From positions 726,207-790,206 of the forward strand of contig NZ_CP031222.1 of assembly GCF_003351745.1 (NCBI RefSeq): DNA of 64,000 nucleotides, given 5' to 3'. This stretch comes from Aquirhabdus parva (GTDB lineage Bacteria > Pseudomonadota > Gammaproteobacteria > Pseudomonadales > Moraxellaceae). Positions 36,623-43,953 of the stretch are shown here, piece after piece (the first letter of the stretch is position 1; the number at the start of each line of letters is the position of its first letter). The notes under the pieces are model-generated. The model worked only from the letters and a program-made list of their open reading frames with translations. It ran no database searches and was not told the origin of the DNA. Both the position numbers and the translations under genes were made by a program.

Positions 36623-38065
36623 CTAAGCCACATCATTGAGAATTGCTTTTACGGCGGCACGCGTTTCAAAACCAAGCTCCATTAAATCAACATCTTTGAT
36701 TTGATCGTTGTGGACAATCTGCTGACCCGCAGAGAAAAGTGCTTTTAAATAAGGTCGCCCACCTGAAACCACAGGACCGATCGCGGGATCATGCAATCCA
36801 AAGTAACGCGGGTCATCCAGTCGATAAACTGCGATATCTGCAGAATAACCCGATGCAATTTGCCCCACTTCGGGAAGTCCCAGAATTTGAGCACCGCCTG
36901 CGGTTCCCCAATGAATCACATCTTCTACACTGGCTGCATTTGCCCCACCTTCATAAGAACCCCCACGAAAGTTAGGCAGCGCATCCATGCCCAACCGAGC
37001 TCTTTGAGCCAGCCAAGTCATGTGGACTTCTGAGATCATATCGGCGGCTTCATTGGATGCTGCACCATCAACACCAATGGAGATCGGAACACCTCTCTTT
37101 GCCATATCACTGACCGGGCTGATGCCGCTGCCAAGTCTGCCGTTGCTTTGTGGGCAATGCGCCACGCCTGTACCTGTTTGTGCCAGCATGGAAATTTCAT
37201 CGGCATCAACTTTCACCAAATGGGCATACCAGACATCAGGCCCCAACCAATCATGCTCGCCGCAGAACGCAACTGGAGACTTTTGGTACATTTGATAAGC
37301 GCTATCCTGATAACCAACGGTTTCTGACAAATGGCTATGCATGCGTAAACCAAGCCGACGAGCTGCCGCCGCGGTTTGGCGCATCTCGTGAGGCGAAATA
37401 CAATACAGTACGGTCGTTGGTGCCATGACGATGCGCTGCATCGCACGTGGGGATGGGTCGTGATATTGAGCCGTGAGACGCTCGATGTCCGAAATAAAAG
37501 AGTCAATTGTCTCGGGACGTAATGCAGATGGTAAGTCTGCTTCTAGTTGACGGGTTTGGGTAGCGCCCCCGCGTAATAGCACAAAGCGAATCCCAAGCTT
37601 CTCTGCTTCCTCGAACAAAATCGCTGAACTGTCAAATGACATTTGCGGATAGTACACATAGTTGTGATCTGCAATGGTTGTACATCCCGAGCGAATCAGC
37701 TCAATCATGCCAAGACGGACTGCAAGTCGAAAACGCTGTTCATTAAATGATGCTCGGAAACGATAAGGTGTCGTCGCTAGCCATTCTGTCAATGACGCAT
37801 TAATACCCAAAGGATCGCCTTTCAGTAAAGACTGAAAGAGGTGGTGATGGGTATTGACCCAAGCGGGATAGACGACACAATCCGTTGCATCAATGATCTT
37901 TTCATTGGGCAGAGGGGATAACTGTCCTATGGCTTCAATGATTTCTCCACGAATACGGATATCAGGCCCAGAAATGCGGGTGGGGAAACCATCAAGCGGT
38001 CGTGCTCCCGTCATGATAGCCGCCGCATTTCTGATGAGGATGGTGTGTTGAGCTGCTGATGACAT
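36623..38065 (-). CDS. Amidohydrolase-family deaminase (8-oxoguanine/hydroxyatrazine deaminase type)
   Basis: The 480-residue protein has the metal-dependent deaminase set: the HxH motif in NTHHHLFQSLLKGDP, the later HSHLSETVGYQDSAY, HCPQSNGRLGSG, and GVDGAASNEAADM with the catalytic Asp. This order and spacing match the 8-oxoguanine deaminase / SsnA / hydroxyatrazine-type TIM-barrel amidohydrolases. The start was placed 22 codons into the longest frame because AAGGA lies about nine bases upstream and the gene then follows the permease by 17 bases. It is the last gene of the Rieske-ABC operon. The substrate is probably an aminated N-heterocycle, inferred from family. Confidence 0.88.
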   Translation of the reverse strand: MSSAAQHTILIRNAAAIMTGARPLDGFPTRISGPDIRIRGEIIEAIGQLSPLPNEKIIDATDCVVYPAWVNTHHHLFQSLLKGDPLGINASLTEWLATTPYRFRASFNEQRFRLAVRLGMIELIRSGCTTIADHNYVYYPQMSFDSSAILFEEAEKLGIRFVLLRGGATQTRQLEADLPSALRPETIDSFISDIERLTAQYHDPSPRAMQRIVMAPTTVLYCISPHEMRQTAAAARRLGLRMHSHLSETVGYQDSAYQMYQKSPVAFCGEHDWLGPDVWYAHLVKVDADEISMLAQTGTGVAHCPQSNGRLGSGISPVSDMAKRGVPISIGVDGAASNEAADMISEVHMTWLAQRARLGMDALPNFRGGSYEGGANAASVEDVIHWGTAGGAQILGLPEVGQIASGYSADIAVYRLDDPRYFGLHDPAIGPVVSGGRPYLKALFSAGQQIVHNDQIKDVDLMELGFETRAAVKAILNDVA

Positions 38066-38082
38066 ATCTGTTGTCCTTGTCT

Positions 38083-38910
38083 TTAGAGTTGGCTTTCGTG
38101 CCAGCCGCGTAGAAATATTCGAGCAATCCAATCGGTGATGCCAAAAAGGACAATTCCTGTCAGCGTGATCAGCAATAGCGCGGCGAAGAGACGAGGAATA
38201 TTGAGTTGAAAACCTGCTTGAAGAATCTGATAGGCAAGACCTGCACCACTACCACCAGTACCCGCAACAAACTCGGCGACAACCGCACCTATTAGCGAAA
38301 GCCCACTAGAAATACGCAAACCGCCAAAGAAGTACGGCAATGCACTGGGTATCCGTAATCGAACCAAAGTCTGCCAGCGACTTGCACGATTGATGCGGAA
38401 AAGATTGGTTAGTCCTGGGTTTACGCTTCTAAGGCCAAGAATTGTATTGGAGATAATTGGAAACAGAGCAACCAACATGGCACACAGTACCAATGCCGCT
38501 GTCATATTTTTGACCCAGATGATAATTAAGGGTGCTATCGCTACAATTGGGGTTACCTGCAATAAGATCGCGTAAGGAAATAGGCTGGCTTCAATGAGTG
38601 GGCTTTGGACAAACAGCAATGCAATCGCAACCCCTAAAATGGTTGCACAGAGAAATGCCAACAATGTAATTTTAAGCGTCGCGCCCAGACTGCCTAATAA
38701 AAGTGGTGCATCCTGAAAAAGCTGTACTGCGATGACCGTAGGTGTAGGAACGAGATAGGTCGGGACATCCATCAGTACACAGGTCATTTGCCATATGATC
38801 AGAAAGATGAATCCGACCACAACCGGTGCAAGTATCTTAAAACCGAGATGAGAGGCTATGGATGTGCGTTTATCTATATTGGGTTGAATAACAGAGGCAT
38901 CATTAATCAT
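38083..38910 (-). CDS. ABC transporter permease (SsuC/TauC/NrtB family)
   Basis: The 275-residue inner-membrane protein has six or so hydrophobic helices and the EAA loop region (LFRINRASRWQTLVRLRIPSALPYFFGGLRI). This is typical of the nitrate/sulfonate/taurine-type (NitT/TauT) importers. It starts 12 bases after the ATPase gene and is followed by the deaminase gene 17 bases on. With the ATPase and the binding protein it makes a complete importer; the specificity comes from the binding protein. Confidence 0.94.
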   Translation of the reverse strand: MINDASVIQPNIDKRTSIASHLGFKILAPVVVGFIFLIIWQMTCVLMDVPTYLVPTPTVIAVQLFQDAPLLLGSLGATLKITLLAFLCATILGVAIALLFVQSPLIEASLFPYAILLQVTPIVAIAPLIIIWVKNMTAALVLCAMLVALFPIISNTILGLRSVNPGLTNLFRINRASRWQTLVRLRIPSALPYFFGGLRISSGLSLIGAVVAEFVAGTGGSGAGLAYQILQAGFQLNIPRLFAALLLITLTGIVLFGITDWIARIFLRGWHESQL

Positions 38911-38922
38911 GAGAATTTCTCC

Positions 38923-39738
38923 TTAAACAACACCGGTTTGATGCGCATATGCAATCAATTCTGAAAGCGTTTTACACTGTTGAATAAACGGATCAGAAAT
39001 ACGATAGGTTGCATCTCGTTCAATAGGACCTTCGATAGGCATGTTGGCAATGATTTTTCCCGGACGTGCTTGCATGACAACGACACGACTTGAGATGAAA
39101 ACAGCCTCATAGATACTGTGCGTAACGAAGACGACCGTCATTTTGTTCTTCCGCCATAATTCTCGTAGATCACTATCCAGCCGATTACGCGTGAACTCAT
39201 CCAGCGCTCCGAAGGGCTCATCCAGCAGTAATAGATCCGGCTTGGTGACAATGGCGCGAGCCAGTGATGCACGCATCTGCATGCCACCGGATAGCTCTCT
39301 TGGCAGGGCTTTACCAAATTTGCTCAGACCCACACCTTCAAGTGCTTCGGCAACAAGTTGATTGGCCCGCAGTCTGGGAATTTTGGCAAGGTCTAATGGC
39401 AAGCGAACATTTTCTTCAATCGTCGCCCATGGCATCAGGGTTGGTTCCTGAAAGACCATAGAAATTCGCCAGCCATTGGTTGATCCTGTTGTGTCAAAGG
39501 TTTGTCCCCACCAATTCAGTTGGCCTTTAGTGGGACTCTCTAGACCAGCAAACATTTTGAGTAATGTGCTCTTGCCACACCCTGAAGGACCCAGTAAGGA
39601 AATAAACTCTCCCGATTGAATGCTCAGATTGACATTATCCAATGCCACGGTGCCGTTGGGATAGCGCATATCGATTGATTGCGCGGACAGTGCAGGGATG
39701 GGTAAGATTTCACCAGAACTTTTAATCGTTTCCATCAT
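38923..39738 (-). CDS. ABC transporter ATP-binding protein (SsuB/TauB/NrtD family)
   Basis: The 271-residue ATPase has Walker A GPSGCGKST, the Q-loop VFQEPTLMPW, signature LSGGMQMRASLARAIV, Walker B LLLLDEPFGALDE and the H-loop VTHSIYEAVF. These are features of the NitT/TauT importer ATPases. ATGATG at the start gives two candidate codons. GGAGG lies four or seven bases upstream, and the start overlaps the Rieske gene's stop, so the two are translationally coupled. Confidence 0.95.
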   Translation of the reverse strand: MMETIKSSGEILPIPALSAQSIDMRYPNGTVALDNVNLSIQSGEFISLLGPSGCGKSTLLKMFAGLESPTKGQLNWWGQTFDTTGSTNGWRISMVFQEPTLMPWATIEENVRLPLDLAKIPRLRANQLVAEALEGVGLSKFGKALPRELSGGMQMRASLARAIVTKPDLLLLDEPFGALDEFTRNRLDSDLRELWRKNKMTVVFVTHSIYEAVFISSRVVVMQARPGKIIANMPIEGPIERDATYRISDPFIQQCKTLSELIAYAHQTGVV

Positions 39739-40784
39739 GCATCCTCCGAACTGCCACGAAAAATTTCTTTCTCGCCATGATCAGTGAGGAGCTTCATGAG
39801 CATCCGTCTCATCAAGAGACCCGGTTGATCTGACTCCATATGGCACTCTTGTTGACGTGTCGTATCGATACAGGCATCGTAATCAGTGGCTTCGAGAATA
39901 TCGCGATCTTCATCGGTAATCGGTCGATCCCAATCAATCAATTCTTGGGTTGAACAAGATTCCTCTGAGTCATTGCGATAGAGCCACTGGGACAGCATGA
40001 GTGTTTGATCATCAATAGGTGTTGCACAGTTATAGATGATGTGATGAATGCCGCTCTCCGGGTAAACGCAACCAAAGCGACGTGAAAAAGGCATATACCA
40101 ACGATTAATCAAATGACGTTGAGTAATCTCTTGCGTAGATCCAGTGATCCGATGACTCGCTATAGGATTGCGAACTGGCACCAGAGTCTCCGCCTCAAAG
40201 CCCCACTCTTGTGGTCTAAATTCATATTTGGAGGGGGTAGGATTGTTAAAAAGTCCAAAGTTGGATTTGTGAACAAAACTAAAATGGGAGTTGTCGAAAG
40301 AGTTTTCCATCATCCGGAGCGGGCTTGTGTTCCAGCGCTCATAGAACTGTAGAATCCGCCGGAATCCTTGGGCACCTTCCTCGGGGAATTGAGGAATGGG
40401 TTGCAACGGATCTTCAAGTGCAACCCAAGCATATCCATAGCGTTCTTCACAGTGATAAGCGGGTATGACGGCACGTGAAGGAATGGCATTGTTGTTATTT
40501 TGCGGAATCCTGACGCATTGACCTGAGCAATCGTAAGTCCAGCCATGATAGCCACATGAAATATTACCATCAGGGTCGACAAAGCCTTTTGAAAGTTTGG
40601 CTGTACGATGACAGCAGCGATCGCGAAGCGCATGGGGTTTTCCATCGGCACCTTTCCAAAGAACGATTGCCTCACCAAGCAAAGTAAATGGTTGAGGACC
40701 GTCATCCAGTTGAGACATCGGCATAATGGCATACCAAAATCGGCGTAAAACTTTTTGTTTAGTCACTAACATCGTGAGCCCCAT
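39735..40784 (-). CDS. Rieske non-haem iron oxygenase, large-subunit type
   Basis: The 349-residue protein has the Rieske [2Fe-2S] ligands C57-x-H59 and C77-x2-H80 (CCHRTAKLSKG and CGYHGWTYD). It also has the mononuclear iron motif DNSHFSFVH with H-x4-H. It resembles VanA, carnitine- and N-demethylase-type monooxygenases more than multi-subunit ring dioxygenases, since no beta subunit or reductase gene is nearby. Its electron donor must be encoded elsewhere. In this operon, oxygenation or N-dealkylation of an imported N-heterocycle is a reasonable inference. Two ATGs (codons 1 and 5) are possible starts. Confidence 0.92.
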   Translation of the reverse strand: MGLTMLVTKQKVLRRFWYAIMPMSQLDDGPQPFTLLGEAIVLWKGADGKPHALRDRCCHRTAKLSKGFVDPDGNISCGYHGWTYDCSGQCVRIPQNNNNAIPSRAVIPAYHCEERYGYAWVALEDPLQPIPQFPEEGAQGFRRILQFYERWNTSPLRMMENSFDNSHFSFVHKSNFGLFNNPTPSKYEFRPQEWGFEAETLVPVRNPIASHRITGSTQEITQRHLINRWYMPFSRRFGCVYPESGIHHIIYNCATPIDDQTLMLSQWLYRNDSEESCSTQELIDWDRPITDEDRDILEATDYDACIDTTRQQECHMESDQPGLLMRRMLMKLLTDHGEKEIFRGSSEDA

Positions 40785-40825
40785 ATCATAAATTGAATAA
40801 AATAAGTAGTTTGAGTTGGGTTTAA

Positions 40826-41845
40826 TTAAGGTAATACCTTGGTATCTTTAATAAATTTCAATGTATAAGCCTTGTGGTAGTCTGTCGTAGGTTTGAGTAA
40901 TTTGGCTCTCACCATGTAATCTGCTGTCTGCTTCCAGCGCGCATCTGTCATTACGCCAATGCCTTGTGTAGCCGCATCCCCGCCAGTCACCAGCTTCAAT
41001 TTTTTTAATTGCGCGACACCGAAAGCCAGTTGAGCATCAGTCATCTGAGGGTTTTCTTTTTTGATTAAGGCATTGGCTGGAGCAGGATTGTTGAAATAAC
41101 TTTTCCATCCTTCCATAGAGGCCTTTACAAATTTTGCTGCAACATCGGGCTTGCTTTTGAGTGTGTCCTGCATCGCTACAATCGTGGCGCTATAAGGAGG
41201 GTAACCTTGATCCGCAAACAGGAAGAATTTGGTCTTGGTATGCGCTTGTTCAGCTTGAAATGGCTCAGAAGACGGGTAGGCTTGAATTGCGACATCAGGG
41301 TTGACAAAGAAAGGTTGCAAGTTAAAGGTATAAGGACGGACTTGCGCATCACTATAGCCATACTTTTCTTTTAACCATGGCCACCAACTGGTCATGTTGT
41401 TACCCGCCACCAGAATGGTTTTATTTTTAAGTCCATCCAGACCGGCAATATCCGTGTGAGTCATCAATCCTTGGGGATCATATTGAAACGATGTGGCTAT
41501 TGTCGTGACAGGAATGCCAGCTTCCGCGCTGGATAGAACCTGAAAATCATAGCTCAGAATAAAATCCGCTTGATGAGCTGCCAGAAGCTGTATGCCATTA
41601 ACTTGAGGTCCGCCCATTTTTATCGTGACGTCAAGTCCGTACTTTTGATAAATCCCCGTCGCAACGGCCTGATAAAAACCACCATGTTCTGCTTGTGCAT
41701 ACCAGTTTGTCAGCAATGTGACTTTATCTGCAGCGAAAGCACCTGAAGAGAGCGCTGTGCTGGAGATCAGCAACAAAGATGTAGCTTTTAGAGCACGCAT
41801 AGCTTTGATTTGAGGAAATTTAGGAAAAAGTGAGAAAGCACGCAT
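40826..41845 (-). CDS. NMT1/TauA-type periplasmic substrate-binding protein of a NitT/TauT importer
   Basis: The 339-residue protein has a cleavable signal peptide (LLLISSTALSSGAFAAD) and the SBP signature LTNWYAQAEHGGFYQAVATGIYQKYGLDVTIK, followed by GGPQVNGIQLLAAHQADF. This is the NMT1/ThiY/TauA class, typical for nitrogen- or sulfur-containing small molecules. The start is the ATG with GGAGG seven bases upstream. A second in-frame ATG, 52 codons upstream at 42,001, also has a perfect AAGGAG site. It is the first gene of the operon and lies downstream of a sigma-54-type promoter and a structured leader. Confidence 0.9.
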   Translation of the reverse strand: MRAFSLFPKFPQIKAMRALKATSLLLISSTALSSGAFAADKVTLLTNWYAQAEHGGFYQAVATGIYQKYGLDVTIKMGGPQVNGIQLLAAHQADFILSYDFQVLSSAEAGIPVTTIATSFQYDPQGLMTHTDIAGLDGLKNKTILVAGNNMTSWWPWLKEKYGYSDAQVRPYTFNLQPFFVNPDVAIQAYPSSEPFQAEQAHTKTKFFLFADQGYPPYSATIVAMQDTLKSKPDVAAKFVKASMEGWKSYFNNPAPANALIKKENPQMTDAQLAFGVAQLKKLKLVTGGDAATQGIGVMTDARWKQTADYMVRAKLLKPTTDYHKAYTLKFIKDTKVLP

Positions 41846-42020
41846 AGGTAATCCTCCGAAAGGGATACGATGATGAGGTTTTTGGCTGGGAGTCAGAATA
41901 AGGAGGGAGCGAACACAGCGACTACATGTACAAGACAATGCAGTAAGTATGTTAAAAATATGCAAAAGAGAAACTAAAAAACGATGATCGTAGTCAGGCA
42001 TTTTGCGCTCCTTATTGACG

Positions 42021-42117
42021 AAACCAAGATGGTTTAGTTCAAACATCAACGGATATTGATGTGGACGTACGTTACGTCCTAAGAGCAATGCCCCACGGAG
42101 CCAACAAGGACTGTTGG
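42021..42117 (-). promoter_or_regulatory. Structured 5' leader with four consecutive hairpins
   Basis: In transcript order the hairpins are at 42,117-42,101 (CCAACA/TGTTGG), 42,079-42,063 (GGACGT/ACGTCC), 42,062-42,043 (ACATCAA/TTGATGT) and 42,035-42,021 (AAACCA/TGGTTT). A ribosome binding site follows directly. It matches none of the riboswitch consensuses I can recall, including TPP and guanidine-I. Confidence 0.45.
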
Positions 42118-42148
42118 ACGCTAGCTGCTTCTACTCAAGGATGAATAA

Positions 42149-42165
42149 AGCAAAACTAGTGCCAA
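42149..42165 (-). promoter_or_regulatory. Sigma-54 (RpoN) promoter
   Basis: On the minus strand TTGGCACTAGTTTTGCT matches the YTGGCACG-N4-TTGCW consensus at all but one position. The GG and GC dinucleotides sit exactly 12 bases apart. The predicted start of transcription is near 42,138. Confidence 0.75.
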
Positions 42166-42267
42166 ATGCATTATTTTTTATAATTATATATTTTAATTAA
42201 AATTTGTTGCAGCTTGTTCCTACCTTAGAGATCGATCCGCGTATTTTCTGGCTGCTTCTGTCCTAAT

Positions 42268-42295
42268 AGAGCACTTGCTGATCGAAAAGTGCTCT
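42268..42295. promoter_or_regulatory. Nine-base perfect inverted repeat upstream of the sigma-54 promoter
   Basis: AGAGCACTT and AAGTGCTCT flank a ten-base spacer about 130-155 bases upstream of the predicted start, the usual place for an enhancer-binding protein site. It is also just downstream of the peroxidase stop and could be a terminator hairpin, but it lacks a T-tract. Confidence 0.4.
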
Positions 42296-42334
42296 TAAAG
42301 TGTGCATATGACTTCGATGTGTTCGTAATAGGAT

Positions 42335-43738
42335 TTAATGCGGTAACTGATATCCGTCATTCAATGTTTTGAGGAACGCAACAACATCTTGAATTTCGCT
42401 GTCATTAAGTACTGCGGTATCTCCTATTTTTCGGTTAAAGGGTGCATCGGTGAAATCGATATTCTGTTGGTACTTTTGCGGCAGATCGTTAAATTTATCA
42501 ATATGGCCATTGGCGAGTTTGGGGTAGACCAATTCTGGATGGATATCCCGATTCACATAAAAGTGCAGCACATCAGTGAGATTGTGATAGATGCCATTAT
42601 GGAAAAAGGTTTGACGCATAGCGACATTGCGTAGGGAAGGGGTTTTGAATAAACCACAGTTTGTTGGCTGCTTTGCATAGTCATCCTGACGTGTCGGCCC
42701 ACAGATTCCGAGATCATAGTAATGGGTATTTTGATTGGCTTTAATGGTCATGTTGCGAGGAACGCCTAGTGCCTCATACTGGTAATCGGTAAATAAAGGG
42801 GGGCGGCCCTCAGCGCTTGGTTTATCGAGATGGCATGCTGCGCAATTGCCTTTGTCTGGTGCATTGAATAGATCTAACCCATGTTTTTCGGCAGCGCTCA
42901 GTTGTGTTTTACCTTGTAAGTAAAAATCGTATTTACTGGTGTAGGCTGCAAAACTTGGTGACTCAGTCTGATAGCGTGAGATCGCGAAGAGGGCTTCAGA
43001 AAGCAAAAGGTTGTCATTGGTCATTGCGCTTGGACCGGCAAGTTCTGCAAGTGCTTTGACGTAGCTGAGTTTCTTGATTTTTTTGATTAACGCTTGGGGC
43101 GAAGGGTTGGCCATTTCTAGAGGGTTGAGCAGTGGACCTAAAGCTTGACCCTGCAGAGTATTGGCACGGCCATCCCAAAAGAATCCCCCTTGTGGAATCA
43201 TGGCGCTCAGGTTTGGGGCGCTATTTGCGGATTTTGCTTGAGTGGTTGGTGTCTTCGCCAGTTTAAGCGGGTTGGGCGCGGGTACTGCACCAAGGACTGC
43301 TTGGATGTTTCCATGTACTGGAGAGGGTGGAACGCGTTGTTCAGTCCCCGAGTCATCGTCTATGCCAATCGTGAAGTTCGGTGTTTCTCGGGAATAGGTC
43401 AGATTAGGAACAGCGCGAGCGCCTTGACGATCTAAACTTTCTCCGCCGAATTGCGCGGTGAGTCCGTTTGCGGGACCAAACGCATGTTCAGGACTGTGGC
43501 AACTTGCACAGGACAGTTTTCCAGAAGCAGATAGTGAGGGGTCGAAGAAGAGTTTCTGGCCAATCTGTGCCATCACACTCAATGGAGGAGGTGTGATAGG
43601 GGATGACGGCTGGGTTGAAGAGGATGCCGAGGATTGATCGGGGTTATGGTGTGAGTCACATCCGCTTAATAAACCCAATACGAGCATACATGCCATCGCG
43701 AACCCTGTAGGCACCAAAGTGTCATTTATACACTGCAT
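42335..43738 (-). CDS. Di-haem cytochrome c peroxidase / MauG family lipoprotein
   Basis: The 467-residue protein has a signal with lipobox LSGC and two c-type haem sites, CASCHSPEHAFG and CAACHLDK, in the usual CcpA/MauG order. It also has family blocks FFDPSLSASGKLSC, GGFFWDGRA and TPSLRNVAMRQTFFHNG, which places a Phe-His-Asn-Gly loop near the peroxidatic haem. It acts in the periplasm as an H2O2-reducing or protein-modifying enzyme. The frame is open for 50 more codons upstream; this ATG is chosen because it gives a lipoprotein signal, though no ribosome site is obvious. It reads in the same direction as the phosphoesterase gene upstream, after a hairpin. Confidence 0.86.
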   Translation of the reverse strand: MQCINDTLVPTGFAMACMLVLGLLSGCDSHHNPDQSSASSSTQPSSPITPPPLSVMAQIGQKLFFDPSLSASGKLSCASCHSPEHAFGPANGLTAQFGGESLDRQGARAVPNLTYSRETPNFTIGIDDDSGTEQRVPPSPVHGNIQAVLGAVPAPNPLKLAKTPTTQAKSANSAPNLSAMIPQGGFFWDGRANTLQGQALGPLLNPLEMANPSPQALIKKIKKLSYVKALAELAGPSAMTNDNLLLSEALFAISRYQTESPSFAAYTSKYDFYLQGKTQLSAAEKHGLDLFNAPDKGNCAACHLDKPSAEGRPPLFTDYQYEALGVPRNMTIKANQNTHYYDLGICGPTRQDDYAKQPTNCGLFKTPSLRNVAMRQTFFHNGIYHNLTDVLHFYVNRDIHPELVYPKLANGHIDKFNDLPQKYQQNIDFTDAPFNRKIGDTAVLNDSEIQDVVAFLKTLNDGYQLPH

Positions 43739-43914
43739 ATCATTATTTTTTATAGATTTTTTCAATGGATATACAAACGTAAGAAGTACATTGTTCACAC
43801 TAAGACTCATATTTTTCAATATTATTTGATGATTAAGAAAGACATAACTGTATGCAATGCAAGTATGAAAGATCAATGTTTCAATCATCCACCTTACATT
43901 GCATACGGGTTCGA

Positions 43915-43945
43915 CTACGGGAATAACCAGTGGCTATTCCCGTAG
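43915..43945 (-). terminator. Strong hairpin after the phosphoesterase gene, without a T-tract
   Basis: CTACGGGAATA and TATTCCCGTAG form an 11-base perfect stem with a nine-base loop, nine bases after the phosphoesterase stop. There is no run of T on either side, so it may pause or protect RNA rather than terminate. Confidence 0.45.
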
Positions 43946-43953
43946 TGATCCGT

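Larger units (their letters stand above)
41846..42334. promoter_or_regulatory. 489-bp control region of the Rieske-ABC-deaminase operon
   Basis: Reading the minus strand, this region holds in order a nine-base inverted repeat (42,268-42,295) and a sigma-54-type promoter (42,149-42,165). Four hairpins in a row follow (42,021-42,117), then an AAGGAG ribosome site (42,008-42,013) with an ATG at 42,001 in frame with the binding protein, and last the ribosome site for the binding protein itself. Confidence 0.7.

Noticed and set aside
41846-42138. TPP or guanidine-I riboswitch upstream of the NMT1-type binding protein
   Set aside because: The conserved blocks of these riboswitches are not present; only simple hairpins are seen.
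43898-43922. A GGGTTCGACTACGGG segment resembling a tRNA T-arm
   Set aside because: No matching acceptor, D-arm or anticodon stem lies around it; the bases belong to the 11-base hairpin after the phosphoesterase gene.
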